Below are positions 11,235-23,700 of a DNA stretch of 64,000 nucleotides, in pieces; position 1 is the first letter of the stretch; the number at the start of each line of letters is the position of its first letter. This DNA comes from Chlorokybus atmophyticus (taxonomy: Eukaryota > Streptophyta > Chlorokybophyceae > Chlorokybales > Chlorokybaceae): the NCBI GenBank assembly GCA_009103225.1, contig RHPI01003728.1, forward strand, positions 102,758 to 166,757, written 5' to 3'. The position numbers were made by a program, and so were the translations under genes. The notes under the pieces are model-generated. The model was given only the letters and a program-made list of their open reading frames with translations. It did not search any database and had not been told where the DNA came from.

Positions 11235-14200
11235 ATGGCTGCAGTAATGCTGCCCTACCGCCGTGTGGCTGTGCTGTTGAGCCTCTTCTGCTGCTGGTTC
11301 GTGCTGGTGGCAGCAATCAGTCATGGCGCAACAGCCGCAACCAAGCCGGTACAAGCGTTTGAACGCATGCTTGTATGCATGTGTGCTCGCTCGCTTCCTG
11401 TGTCTCTCGCATTGACTGTCACAGCGCACTAGCAAACATCAGCCGCGCTCAGTAAGACGTACTTGGATCATGCAATAGCCACTGTGAAGCCAAGCTGCAT
11501 TCTCAAAGTGCAGTAGAAATGTTGTCAGTCGCTTCTCATCCATGCACCAGCTAGGAGTGCCTACACTGCTGCCGCTGCCACGTTGCTTGATTGCTAAACA
11601 ATGCCAGTGCAGTCCAACACTTGGGAACATAGCAATTCAGAAGAGAAGAGAAACATTCCTGACTGTTCTTTCCGCAGATGGCGCGCGTGGTCCCGCTCGG
11701 CTTGGATAAAATACGCTTGACTCCAGGATCGCTATTGGAACGAGCACAGGACCTCAACCTCCAGTACGCAAACACGTTGATTGATATTCAGAAGCAGCAG
11801 CAGTCCCTACTCTCTCTTGTGTGTTGCATGGTTGCTGTCATGTTTAATGCAGAATTGTCCAACCACTCAGCACTGACTTGCCACTCTGCTCAGGTATCTG
11901 CTCATGCTGGAACCAGACAGGTAAGATTACAAAGACAACGTACGTGGTGAAAGCCATGTCAGGTTGCCCTGTGTCAACATGTTATTTGCATCAAGCACAG
12001 GCTCGTGGCCAACTTCTATGCGATCGCAAGCTTGGAAACACCAGCGCTACCATATGGCGGATGGGAGGCGCCAGAGTAAGCATATGGGCTTGTATGCGTG
12101 AGAGCATCACAATGATATCCTGAGCACACAAACAATAATACTCCTTTGGCATGCACACAGCTCTGAGCTGCGAGGCCATTTTGTCGGTCACTACCTCAGC
12201 GCCTCCGCCATGATGTGGCAAGCCACCGGCAATGCGACGCTGAAGAAGCAAATGGACGATGTGATACTGGAGCTTTCTTCTTTGCAATATCAGATTGATA
12301 CAGGCTACCTTAGGTAGGTTTGTCAGATACTGGTACTGTGTTGCTTGTAGGCAAGCCCCAACTCATAATCAATTGCAGTGCATTCCCGGAGGAGTTCCTG
12401 AAAAGGTTGGAGAGATTGGATAGAGTGTGGGCACCGTACTACACGTTGCACAAAATCATGGCTGGACTTGTGGACCAGTACACAGTAAGATGCTCTTGGC
12501 ACAAGGTCATTGCAATGCACGCTGTGCTGTCGTGGTAAGCAGCCGTGTGTTGTGCAAGCTCAGTCATTGTTACACAGCGTGCAGGGAATGGTCAAGCCAT
12601 GCGCATGGCGATGGATATGGCGCGCTATTTTTGGGTCCGAACGCAGCGCGTGATTGAAGGGTTCACCATAGCACACTGGCAAGTGTTGTGGCACAACTTG
12701 CAACTGTGCCTTATGCGTGTGTCAGCCACTGTGCCTTCATAAAATTGTTACACATTCAGGCATCGCGTGTTGGATACAGAGTTTGGTGGCATCGCAGAAA
12801 CGCTTTATGATCTGTACTCGCATTTCCCAAAGGATGAATACTTGAACCTCGCAAAGGTGTTTGCAAAGCCAAGCTTTCTTGGTCCTCTTGCCATCAAAGA
12901 AGACACGTTGACCGACATACACGCCAACACGCACCTTGCACAGGTATTCGGCTCTACAAGTATGCAACGCGTGCAAACTACATCAAGTCCTCCTGAAGCT
13001 ACTGAGCATCCACAGTTGCGCAGGTGATGAGCGCCATCAAAGCCTGTGAGGTGGTTGGCGACCAGCAAGCGTGTGATGAGGCGCGGTTCTTCCTCAAACT
13101 GCTTACGCGCACGCGCACGTACTCCACTGGCGGCACCAACAGTGGGGAGTACTGGCATGCACCGCACCGGTACTGACAGGCTTCCGACTGTTGTGAGCAA
13201 CTCAATTGTTTTTCTATACGTGTATGCTGACACATGCTAGTCTCTGCGCTTGCAGGCTTGGAGACACTTTGACACTGGACAATCAGGTATAGCCCATGCG
13301 GTGCACATGGTGTTGTATGGCTATGTGTATCACCACTAGTTTTGCCAGGATGTAATTTGTATGGACACTATCATGAACTATATCACAGGAGTTCTGCACG
13401 ACTTATAACATGTTGAAGATTATTCGCCATCTATTTACATGGGAACCTAGTCCATGGCTGGCAGAGCTATACGAGCGGTCGTTTTGGAATGGTGTGCCAG
13501 GTAAATCACACTCGGCACTTGGCAGGAATTGGCAGCTGTTCACATGTTGGTTATGTGGACACCCTGTTCTTTGTGTGCTCGCAGGGGACCAGAAAGAGGG
13601 CGACCCAGGAGTGATGTTGTATTATCTGCCGCTGGCAGCGGGAAGCTCAAAGGCGCATCAGCGCAATGGCGGATGGGGCACGCCTTTCGACACAATGACA
13701 TGCTGTTATGGGGTAAGCATCATGCTTGTTGGTTCGTACAAGTATACGCAATCCAAAACTGAGTGCCTTTGTTTCTGATGGCTTAGACTGGAGTGGAAAG
13801 CTTCAGCAAACTGGGAGAGGCCATATACTTCCATGACACCAATGTGTCCAACATCTACGTCAACTTGTACATCGCCAGCACGGCCATACTGCCCAACAAC
13901 ATGAGCATCACCCTGGCAACCAATTTCCCGGAGACAGCCAACGCCACATTCACCATCAGCACTTTGAAAACCACGCCGGTACTGCGGCCTTGCATACATG
14001 TGTGCACGTGTGTGCGTGCGTCTAACCATAAGACTTGTACCAACACATTGATGCAGGCTCGCTTGCACTTTCTGCACCCCTCATGGTCAAGGTCGTTCAA
14101 GCTGATGGTGAACGGCAAAGCGATGATGCTTGAGGATGGCGCAGAGAGAACCAACAAACACAACCAGCCCGCTTATGCTAGCGTGCAGCGGGACTGGCGC

Positions 14201-14852
14201 GACGGCGATGTTGTTTCATTGAAACTGGAGTTTGCTTGGCGCTTTGAACAGGTTTGTGCCCACCTTTTGAAGCACCTATGCATTGTTTTGTGGCTGTGTG
14301 CAGCAGTTGCATGTGGTACGATTGGTTGTTTTCAGGAACTGTGATTTTTGATTGTTGTGTTCGGCTACAGCATGCGCTCTCAACACCCGCGTATCTGTTG
14401 CAGATCAAAGATGACCGCGACACGTACAAAGGCTTGTGTTCCCTACTTTACGGACCCGTTGTCATGGTTGCATTAGCTGACAGAGAAGTAGACCTGGGTG
14501 CCCGGGATCAGTCAGCACGAACAAGTTGGATAACACCTGTGGAAGACAGGCCACTGAGGTACTGTACACGTATTGTTTTTGTGTGCAGGCTTGTGTGTGA
14601 CTGCGCGCGCATGCATACGTGCACACGCAAGCACATGCTGTTACCAACAAGGCAACATGTGCGCACTTGCCTCAGTCTGCCTCTGCATGTTGCAGGTTCA
14701 GTGCACTCGCAGCAAATGGCAAGAGATTCACTCTCATGCCGTTGTACCAAGTTCAAGACGAAACCTACACGGTGTACATGTGGCTGCAAGACAGCGGTGC
14801 AAGCAGCGTTGAAGCAGGCGGCAGGGACAGTGAGCAGCTTGAAGAGCTGTAG
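11235..14852 (+). CDS. GH127 (DUF1680) beta-L-arabinofuranosidase, secreted
   Basis: Likely releases beta-L-arabinofuranose from hydroxyproline-linked or cell-wall arabinans in the secretory path or outside the cell. Sixteen exons (11235-11348, 11678-11775, 11894-11920, 12001-12075, 12161-12313, 12379-12484, 12578-12678, 12760-12943, 13024-13169, 13256-13286, 13389-13500, 13585-13712, 13787-13978, 14057-14251, 14404-14558, 14696-14852) join in phase to 657 residues. A signal peptide (VLLSLFCCWFVLVAAI) starts the protein. GH127 blocks include SELRGHFVGHYLSASAMMW, VWAPYYTLHKIMAGL, HANTHL, EFCTTYNMLKIIRHLF (catalytic Glu/Cys region) and GWGTPFDTMTCCYGTGVESF. The 27-base third exon is a microexon, and intron 7 has a GC donor (CTG^GCAAGT at 12679). 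It is about 200 residues shorter than the Arabidopsis relative, lacking that protein's C-terminal extension. Confidence 0.92.
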
Positions 14853-15349
14853 TCTCATGGCGGTGCAACAACTGGTCAGGTACAGAGAGGCCAGACGGGT
14901 CTTTTTGTCAATATTACCTGTAGGCCAGCATTTGAAAGAGTCATGGTGTTTTTGGTCACACTGATGGTGCACGCTTCACCGCTTGATGGACCTGAGCTGT
15001 TAAGAGTGCCGCTGCAGACTCTTGCGCAGTTGAAGTGCTCTTTGTGCATGTAGAGTCGTTGCCTATTTATGATACCACGCGCATAATCATAAGCTCTGCT
15101 TGTATGACAAGGCACATCGTGCTGATGCCCAGCATGAGCCCATGGAGTGCACAGATGTGGCACTCACTTCTTTTTGTCTTTGTCTCCACATTGTCCCCGA
15201 TTGAACAGTTCATACGGAGATTGGCCTTCTCCATAAGATTGACGGTTATGTTGCACGTGCGTGATTCACATAACAGTGCACACACCTGCATCATAACTGT
15301 GTACACGCACATGTAAGCAACACGACTGCCTGAGACATAGCTGACAAGG

Positions 15350-16207
15350 CTGGCCCTAACCCCACGGCTTCAACCACATCTACCTGGCAGAAGCACCTCC
15401 AACGCACCACTACCCAACACCCCAGCTGACCCTCTCACACGCCCCACAGCCAGCTGTACTGTCAGTAGTGACCTCCTTTGCAACAGCCAGAATGCTTGAC
15501 AGGTATTGAAAGGCAATGACGCCGTGTGTGGAAGGGGTAAGAACTTTGCAGCGCTGACCAACACGTCAGTGGAAACCTTGCATGCATGCATGCCGTGTCT
15601 GCGCACTTGTGACTGTGGTATTCGTGCTCCAAAAGGTTTGGGGGCCCCAGCTGCTTCAGACATCATATTCAAGGCCTGAGATCCAACCTGATGCAACACG
15701 CTTGCATGTTGTCAAGAAGCTAGATTGTAACAGCATGAAGCAGCCAGCCTCGTGCTGCTACCGCTCACACTCTGGCTCAAGTCTTTGCAGCAGATACCGC
15801 TGGAGCATGCGGACTGAACAACAACGCAGCAGCATGCGGACCAGTACTTCGAGGCATATCCAAATCCGGTGCACCCACCGAATCCAACATGTTATATGAT
15901 CGTGTCACACAGCTGCATTGCCACCACGACCAGGTGTGAACAATAACCCCTATTTTTTGCCAGGTTTGCACATGCGAGCCAAGAGTGCTCATCGGTAGCA
16001 CATCTGCCTGCGCTGGCGGCTGCCCGACCATGAGTCAAGTGTGCCAGGTTGTGGCTACCAACAATCAGTTGTGCCCGGGCCTCAGACCGTTCAACCGGTT
16101 GCCAATGCGACTGGATCAATCCCTGGCGCAACACGCAGTCCACATGGCCCTGCGGGTACGCGGCATCTCCCCCTCCCCCGCTCATGCCCCCCTGACTTGT
16201 ACTCCGA
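15350..16207 (+). CDS. Unrecognised cysteine-rich coding region (partial, gene model unresolved)
   Basis: Several stretches read like coding exons with plausible splice sites. One is before a donor at about 15500 (one frame gives CTVSSDLLCNSQNA). One covers about 15740-15930 (DTAGACGLNNNAAACGPV). One is at 15964-16050 (VCTCEPRVLIGSTSACAGGC, donor after TMSQVCQ), followed in frame by LCPGLRPFNRLPMRLDQSLA. The spacing of cysteines suggests a disulphide-rich extracellular protein. A run like RPFNRLPMRLDQSLAQHAV faintly resembles the start of a CAP/PR1 domain, but this is weak. The 174-base gap at 16208 cuts the region, and the start and end are not found. It could also be a downstream part of the GH127 transcript, though that frame already ends in TAG at 14852. 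Confidence 0.35.
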
Positions 16208-16381
16208 NNNNNNNNNNNNNNNNNNNNNNNNNNNNNNNNNNNNNNNNNNNNNNNNNNNNNNNNNNNNNNNNNNNNNNNNNNNNNNNNNNNNNNNNNNNNN
16301 NNNNNNNNNNNNNNNNNNNNNNNNNNNNNNNNNNNNNNNNNNNNNNNNNNNNNNNNNNNNNNNNNNNNNNNNNNNNNNNNN
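16208..16381. other. Assembly gap (174 N)
   Basis: Unsequenced bases inside the unresolved cysteine-rich region. Confidence 1.
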
Positions 16382-17280
16382 CCACCTTTCTTCGCCCCCA
16401 CCTCCTAACCTTGTTTCATAAATCCACTCATCCAACACTACATGCACATGTACAGGAACGCACTCAGACTGAGACACTATCAGAAAAAGAACTGGAGGAA
16501 AGCTGTGGGTACTTGCTGTCTACCCTCACCATGTGTACATAACCTAAAGGACAAACAAAACGTGGTGCATTGCGAGCGTATGCAACAATATCAGCCCCCG
16601 ATGCAACCCAACTGCAACTGAAGGAGAGAAGGATGATGCCATGCAGTTGTGTCTTGCAGCCATCGGCTATCTATTGCACAGCGACCAGCACATACTATGA
16701 GCAAGAGTCATAGGTATAATGTTCACTACAATAGTTGATGACTAGTGACACATCCATTGTCAAACTAATGTGCAAGTGCGTTGCTGCGCACTTTGGCTGC
16801 AGGCCTGCCAGATTGGACATCATAGCGCCATACTGGATAACCCTGCCTCTTGTGCTTGATTCATTGTATCAAACAGTGCCTGTCCAGTGGGCAGCACTTG
16901 CATACAGCGCAGCGTAGCTGCCGCCTACATCCGTGCAAAGCTCCCGCCTCAGGAGTGTCCTTTCGCAGCTCTCTGTTCTGGGGTGCACGGTCAAGGTCGA
17001 GTCTGGAGAAACTCCATTCAGCCTTTGAAATATATTGACGCCCACTGCAGTGAACGCGTGTGCGCAGCACGACCGCAGCCCAATCCAAGCAACAGGTGAA
17101 CGGGCAATCGATAGCAGGGCTTCTAGTGAAGCTCGTCAGGTGAAGACTTGCCAACAGACGGCTCAACTCCATTAGAGCTGTTGCGGTGTGTCAAACGTAT
17201 GGTCGATCTAGTGCGTGCTCTCAGGTCGAAGCAGCACCAACTCTCTGTGGGCATTGAACATGATGCGAAGGCTGCATGGC
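16382..17280 (+). other. Region with possible exons of an unrecognised + strand gene
   Basis: Two stretches look protein-like but cannot be joined. One follows an acceptor at 16455 (ERTQTETLSEKELEESC). The other, about 17135-17290, has the frame EDLPTDGSTPLELLRCVKR continuing through VDLVRALRSKQHQ. No domain is recognised. The second runs into the 3' end of the SLP gene on the opposite strand, so the two transcripts may overlap. They may belong to the cysteine-rich gene across the gap. Confidence 0.25.
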
Positions 17281-19364
17281 CTAGTTTGACGTCATCACTT
17301 CTTTCAAAGCGTCCAGGAAGGACTGGACTGCTGCCATCCCTCGTTGCAAAGCTGTGTCTGGTTCTGGCTCGCCCAGCAGTACGCGCACACCATTTGGTGT
17401 CAACACGCGGACATGCTGGTCATTGAGAATCTCCATGATCTCTGGTTGGAAGTTGCCGCAACCTGCGGACATGCCGACGTCCACACGAAACACCTGATCA
17501 CGACACGGCATCATGTGATTGGCTGTGTCATAAGACTACAGTTTTCCCTGCCACCCGCAATAATAACATGAGCAAACCCAACACTTGCCTGGCCATCACA
17601 TGCTTCATTTACTCCACCTGGTTGCTGGATAGTGTGGCCCACCACCTGGGTCGCAAGGACAGTGAGAGCGTGCTCTACAGCAGTAACCAGTGTGCACCCA
17701 TGAGTTGTGGTAGGGTGTGCGGCTCGAAACTGTGGGTGAAGTTACAGTCTTTCGTACCAGTCGCCTGGCATTGGGAACAGCTGCGAGCGACTCCTTCAGT
17801 GTGTCACACTTGCAGCGTTCTTTTCGACGCTCAGAGAAGTGTCTCGACCAGACCACTGCACTTGAACCATGCAGGAAGCGCGGACCATAATGACCCTTTC
17901 CACCTAAAAGCCACTCGTGTGTCTCCTGCAGCAACCAAATGGTATGCACATTGGAACCGCTGCATTTGCAGCCAGCATATGTGCAGCATAGCATAAACCC
18001 TAAGCTGCAATGCCATGGCACCCAGTAATGGGGAAACACGAGCGGGACAACAACGACAGCGCAAGACAATACCTTATTGACTTTGTCAAGCCCGTAGGCC
18101 ACATGGTCTGGCAGCACGCCGCCATGTGCGAAGAGTGTGCTGCCAACTTGCAACACGGTTGGTCGGTCTGCGAAGAACCGCCGCGAGAAGGGTCCACCCG
18201 CGCGCACTGCTCTGAAGCGAGCCTCCTGCTCAGGCTGGATGGATTTGGGCAACGCTCCGCTGGTGCTTGCTGTCGGTTGGTAGCCGGGACACCTGCGCTT
18301 CAAAGCTTCGCCATACGAATGCCATCTGAGCCACTGCTCAAACTCTTGACAGCCGCCTGCTGTAGCAAACCTGCACAGGTTGTATCATGTCAAGGCCAAC
18401 AGTGTATTGGATGGTACTGCATTGCCTTTCAATGCCAGTGCCATGCGAGCAAGCACAAAGTGTGCGTACACATATGCAGAGCATGCTCCTGTGTTGAGTG
18501 CTGCAAAGCCAATCAGGGCAATTGCAGGTTCTGTACCTGAAGTCGCCCTCAACGTTCATAATCTCATGGTTGCCATTCAGCACGTGGACGTCACCACCAG
18601 CGGTCCTTGCATCGGTGCGTAACCTGTCAAGCAGGTAGTTGATGGCAACTTCGTTGTCCCCTCTATCCAGTGTGTCGCCAACCTGCACACCACACTTAGA
18701 GGTTCTGGCAAAATTGATTGCTATTGTTGTCTTGCACAGTAACGAGCACAGTAACAAGTAGTATACCTGGACAAGCACAGCATCCCCGCCAGTCCATGCT
18801 GTGCTGTCCTTGCCTATCAACCCCGCTAGCCTAAGCGCTGCTTTGGTCTTCTCCAGGTCGCCATGCACATCCCCAAGAGCAACCAGTCGCTTCGCAGCTG
18901 GTAAAACTGTCAGTGGCGATTGCGGACTGTTCACACGCACAAACAGTTCAATAACGTTTCACTCGGACGAAGAGCTACTCAATGTATGCATTTCTTATTC
19001 AATCTCATACTCGCTTAGTGCATTGACATGGTGGACTACTGCTGTATAGCTCTATGAAAGTGCTCTTGCTGTCTCAACTCAGGTACTCTTTTCCAAGGCC
19101 GATGCAATGCAGCAGCAACGGCACCGCTGTGCACAAGTGTTTCAACCTTGAAGTGGGCGACTCCACAACAACGCCGGTTGCAGCAAAGCCAACAAACACA
19201 TCCAGGAATGGCGACCAGCCGCTTGGCGTGCAGCCGGCGGCCTTCTCCTTCGCCGCTGCAGCACCCATGGCTAAGCCCACCACTGCAAAGAATGCAGTTA
19301 CGGCGGAGTCAATTGAGCTTGCAAACGTGCTTGAACAGAACATCACAAGCTTCTGGTGTAGCAT
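17281..19364 (-). CDS. SLP: Shewanella-like protein phosphatase (SLP), PPP metallophosphatase
   Basis: A bacterial-type member of the PPP Ser/Thr phosphatase superfamily found in plants, algae and apicomplexans; plant SLP1 is plastid-located. Seven exons (19364-19087, 18926-18767, 18682-18537, 18370-18073, 17925-17758, 17645-17589, 17493-17281) join in phase to 439 residues. Metal and catalytic motifs are seen in order: LVALGDVHGDLEK, VGDTLDRGD, LNGNHEIMNVEGDFR, LFAHGGVLPDHVAYGL and VVGHTIQQPGG. The NVEGDFR and FAHGG versions, and CDTLKESLAAVP, are SLP-specific rather than PP1/PP2A-like. The N-terminal 90 residues are hydrophobic and Ala/Ser-rich, fitting a targeting region, though the start codon is chosen only as the first in-frame ATG. 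Intron 6 has a GC donor (CAG^GCAAGT at 17588). Confidence 0.92.
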
Positions 19365-19598
19365 GACATCAGAGTTGGCACATCAGCTTGACACGTCTGA
19401 TGTGACTTGCGGGCAAAGAGACGACACCGAGAGACCAGTCAAGCTGCAAAGCGCGTTCAACAACACAAGTACGACGCACTCGACTCAAGCATGCAGTGTA
19501 GGACAGAACGACAAGCAAGAGCAGTGTGTGCATTAGTAGTGCTCACCTGACTAGAGCTAGTTTTCACACGGCCGCCAATCCTTTTGCGCACCAACAAA

Positions 19599-20133
19599 AT
19601 GATAGAGAGATATTGCCTGCTGAGACCCGGTGTTCAATCTACTGCCAGCAAGCCAAACAACCCTCTGGATGTGTGCGCCTTCAAGTTTCAAGCTCCGCCG
19701 AACGATCTTCAGCAGCCTCTGCCTCTGGCGCCAACTGTGCCAGCTGGCATGTTTCTTTCCAGCGGTTACCTGACTGCGGTCGCACTGATCAAACGGTCAA
19801 GCACTAACCGATGAGCTGAATGAGCTAGATTTCAAAGAAGCGGGAGCAGAACAGCAGATATCAGCACAAGTCGTGATATCGTTGGGTCTGTCATTGTCTG
19901 CTGCTGATGCTGGCATCAGCCGACGTGGCGCGTGGCAGGGCCAGCGTTGGGCTGGTCACCTACGATCACGTAACGAAGATCGGCCATTGGGCAGGTTACA
20001 CTTTGTTGCGTGTCTTATTTACGACTTTGCTGTGTTCCGGTTACAGCGTTGGTCGATCCAGCTGGTAGGCAACACTGTCGCCGCTGACGCTGACGCCGTC
20101 GACGACGACGACGACGACAGCATCAAGGAGTGA
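19599..20133 (+). CDS. Small unrecognised protein gene with acidic C terminus (frame interrupted)
   Basis: A frame from the ATG at 19599 gives a Pro-rich segment (QAPPNDLQQPLPLAPTVPAG) and GYLTAVALIKRS. After about 19797 the protein-like reading moves to another frame (ALTDELNELDFKEAGAEQQ, then SAQVVISLGLSLSAADAG). A last stretch from an acceptor at 20046 gives WSIQLVGNTVAADADAV and ends DDDDDDSIKE, TGA at 20131-20133. No intron fits the change of frame, so a one-base error or true frameshift is possible. No family was recognised. Its start lies 234 bases from the divergent SLP start, suggesting a shared promoter. Confidence 0.35.
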
Positions 20134-20777
20134 CCTGCTGTTCGTGCACTAAACCTTTGGCATGTTGTCGCAGAAATTGCGGCGAGCTGTGGGTTGGAGC
20201 AAGCCGGAAAGCCTGTTAGGCTGAAAGAGCTGAGCTGAGCTGAGCTGAGCTGGTGGCAGTGGGTGTGGTGGAATACGCTGTTGTGGTGTTGCGCTTTCGT
20301 TTGAAGGGGTTTTTTTCATCATGGAGTGTAGTGTCAGCAGATTTATGGTAGGGTTGCAGACTGTTACAGCGGTAACAGGGTGCGCTGCACAGCGTCATGC
20401 AAGCGGTGGGCGCTCCCGTGCACATGGCTTCAGGGGATCAAGTGGCCTCCGACCAGCAGCACCCAGGTTGCGCAATAGCAGAGACTGCAGCAGGCAAGTA
20501 TACACTGCACCACGTTGAAAGACGATTACATTACATCAGCCGATTGCGTGCGTGTCAGTTACTCATCAAGTTACCAATTGCATGCCAGTGTGGCGACATG
20601 CATGGTTAAGTAAGAGCATTAATATAGCGTATAAGCGCTTGTCTTGTTGTCTGCCAATTTTTAATGCTACTGTTTACCACCTGGTCGCGGGAAAGCTTGC
20701 TTAGACAATGCGAAAGCTACATTTTGTCAACACTTGTCGTATACACGTACTGCATTATATTATAGCTTACGCATAGC
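20134..20777. other. Intergenic region upstream of the ABC1 kinase
   Basis: It contains a short pentanucleotide array at 20226-20251 and an ATG-initiated stretch 20397-20493 ending at a GC-donor-like CAG^GCAAGT. That stretch could be a first exon, but it does not join in phase to the next exon at its best acceptor. Confidence 0.4.
20226..20251. repeat. (GAGCT)5 pentanucleotide repeat
   Basis: Five consecutive GAGCT units are visible in the intergenic region. Confidence 0.85.
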
Positions 20778-23700
20778 ATGTTGTGCAGGCATTGGCAAGC
20801 TGGTAGATCAGTGTTATCAACCCCTGTCAGCGCCTCCGCTGTCACAGACCTTCAACAGTTCGTAAGCTCCTTCGCATCAAGTAATCCTCTTGGCAGCAAA
20901 CTGCGCTCACTTGTTGACGGCACCTCTCCGCAGGTAAGGCACCTGGCACGGTGTAATCGTGCATAGCGTCGTTGTGCACTTCATCTTGGTACAGGCGCCT
21001 GATGCTTGTTAATGTACACTGTGTGTTCTAAGTTGTGAACAGCTTCAGAACTTGCTCGTACGTGCAGGCCAGTTGGAGGTCAGATATTGAGACACAATTG
21101 AACCAGCTGGAAAGCAATGCCGAAATTGTGAAGCTTCAAGAACAAGTCCAGCAAGCACAGCATGCACTGGTAGACGCAGTGAACGGCATCGTGCAGGGCG
21201 TCACCCAGCAACAGGCAGCAACCCCCAGCAATGCCAACGGCTTGAATTTTGATGCGCAGAGTGCGTTTGAGTTGTTACAGAGCAGACTGCAAGCAGCTTC
21301 CAGTGCTGTGCAAGACTTGACAAGCCAGCTAGGTTCCAAACAGAATGCTTACGACTTGCTTCAGGATAGGTTGCAAGCAGCTTCAACCGCTGTGCAAGAC
21401 CTGTCGACCAGGTTGGGTTCAGGCCAGGTTGAATGGGCGTCTGTTGCTGATGGCTTGCAGCGGGTGCTTAATGGCACAGTCAGGCAGACGCTGGACTATG
21501 TTGCCAACGCATCACGAGAGGAGGCTCTGGTTGCTTTGCAAACCAGTCTCGGCGTGGCAGCTGCCAATGCGCAAGACTGGGCACAGCATCTGGACAGCGC
21601 GCAAACAACCGCAGCGGTTGCTTTGCTCTTCACAATGACCACCACCAGCCTCTTACTGGCGATGAACAATGCCCGCAGAGTCCCTGCGTTTGATGATCTG
21701 CCATTGCGCTACAACTCTGCGCAGATAGGTGCGTATTTCTCAAGACGACGCCCGCTGGTCTTTGCAAGGCTGGTTCAGGTTGCGTTCATGAGCTCAAAAT
21801 TTGCCTTCTCGCTTGCACTGGACTATGCCCGTGGCAAGCTTCAACAGAATGAACTGGTCCGTGCTCGCCAGCTGCGCGAGCTCATCACCAGTCTTGGTGC
21901 TGCAGCCATCAAGGTTCGTTACAAAAGCACATAATGTTATTCCACAATGTAGCAAACGCGCAGTACTCAACAACTACTGCAGGTTGGTCAAGGTTTGAGC
22001 ATCCGGCCAGACATCTTGTCGGTTGCATACTTGGCGGAACTGCAGCTGTTGCAAGATCGCGTCCCGGCATTTGACACCAAACAGGCATACCAGTTTTTGG
22101 AGCAGTCTTTGCAACGGCCTCCAAGCGTGGTATTCTCGTACATCTCGCCAGAGCCTGTGGCAGCCGCTTCCCTTGGGCAGGTATGTGCTCGTTGCGGTTG
22201 GCAGTGGTTCAGTGATGCAGTTTATAGCAATCATACGACGTGCAAGGGGCTTGTTATGCCTGAATGGGGAGAGCACCAAAGTATTGAACTTACTCCAAAC
22301 AATCCAAACATCCTATTGCTGCAGCTGACTTGCCCACTGATTGTGTTGGCCAGGTGTACAAAGCCGTTCTCAGAGACACAGGCGAAACAGTGGCAGTAAA
22401 AGTGCAACGGCCCAACGTGCTTGAGAGCGTGGCTTTGGACTTGTATATTATTCGTATTCTATTCAGCTGGATACAGGTGAGCTGCGCAACGCCTGTGAGC
22501 GGGCTCATATACCAACAACATTCTGCTTGCATCATAAGAGGCATCGACCATAGTCTCGCATTTGATGCCATATCTCTCTCCTGCTTGCAGCGTATTCCCC
22601 GTGTGAAGAGCAACCTAGTTGACGTGATGGAGTCATGGGCTTTCCGGTTCTTTGATGAACTCGACTACGTGCAAGAGGCAGAGAACGCCATGCTGTTTGC
22701 CGAGCAGATGAAGATTCTTGAGAATATCACCGTTCCACGTGTGTTCCCTCAGTACACCACTCGCAAGGTATAATGTCAAGTCGTGTAGGCTGCGTAGCAG
22801 TACAAGCCAATCCTCTTTGAATGCGGACCTGTTTGAACAACACATGCAGTTTGTTCTCGTGGTGTTGTGCTCAATGTCATGTGCTCACTGTCAGGTGCTG
22901 ACCACAGCTTGGGTAGATGGTGAAAAACTAAGTGAGAGCAATGCCAGCGATGTTGCTCCCTTGGTGACAACCATGCTCAACTGCTACCTTATACAGCTTC
23001 TGGAGACAGGGTATGTGTCTTTGCGCAGAGGCAGGCAATCTGAATGTTTCAAGCGCATCTTGACTAGTATGATGATATCGTTGCATTGGCAGGTTCTTAC
23101 ATGCGGATCCTCATCCTGGCAATCTTCTTCGCACGCAAGATGGCAAGCTCTGCGTGCTTGATTTTGGCCTGATGACTGAGGTACTGCTCTTGCATTTGTA
23201 CGTAGCTTGTGTTGTGCCGTGGTAGTCTGGTGCTCATTTCTATGCCATACCTACCTGCTCTGCTGACGGTCATTGTTACCAGGTTACGGAAGATCAGAGA
23301 TACACCTTAGTGGAGTACATCGCGCATTTGCTGAACTCCGATTTTGACAAGGTCCCATACGATTTGATGAAGCTTGGCTTTATACCCAACGACAAGATCA
23401 ACCCAGAAGAAGCTGCGGAGGTATGCAGCTTGTTGCTTCACAGCTAGTGTTGGCGGTTTGCTACTTGAAGATGTTGACGTATGTTGGTTACAGGTGGCGC
23501 CCATACTTGGAGCAGTCATTGGGCAGTTTATGCGGGGTGGTGGAGCAGCCAGCATTGATGTTGATGCTATCACGCGAGACCTGTCGGCACTTAGCGACAC
23601 ATACACATTTATTATTCCGCCATGGTTTGCGCTCATTTTGCGAGCCTTTGGTACACTGGAAGGCTTGGGACTAAGAGCAGACCCAACATACAGCATTACC

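Noticed and set aside
20397-20493. First exon of the ABC1 kinase upstream of 20778
   Set aside because: Its donor phase does not match the frame of the next exon, which gives a stop when joined.
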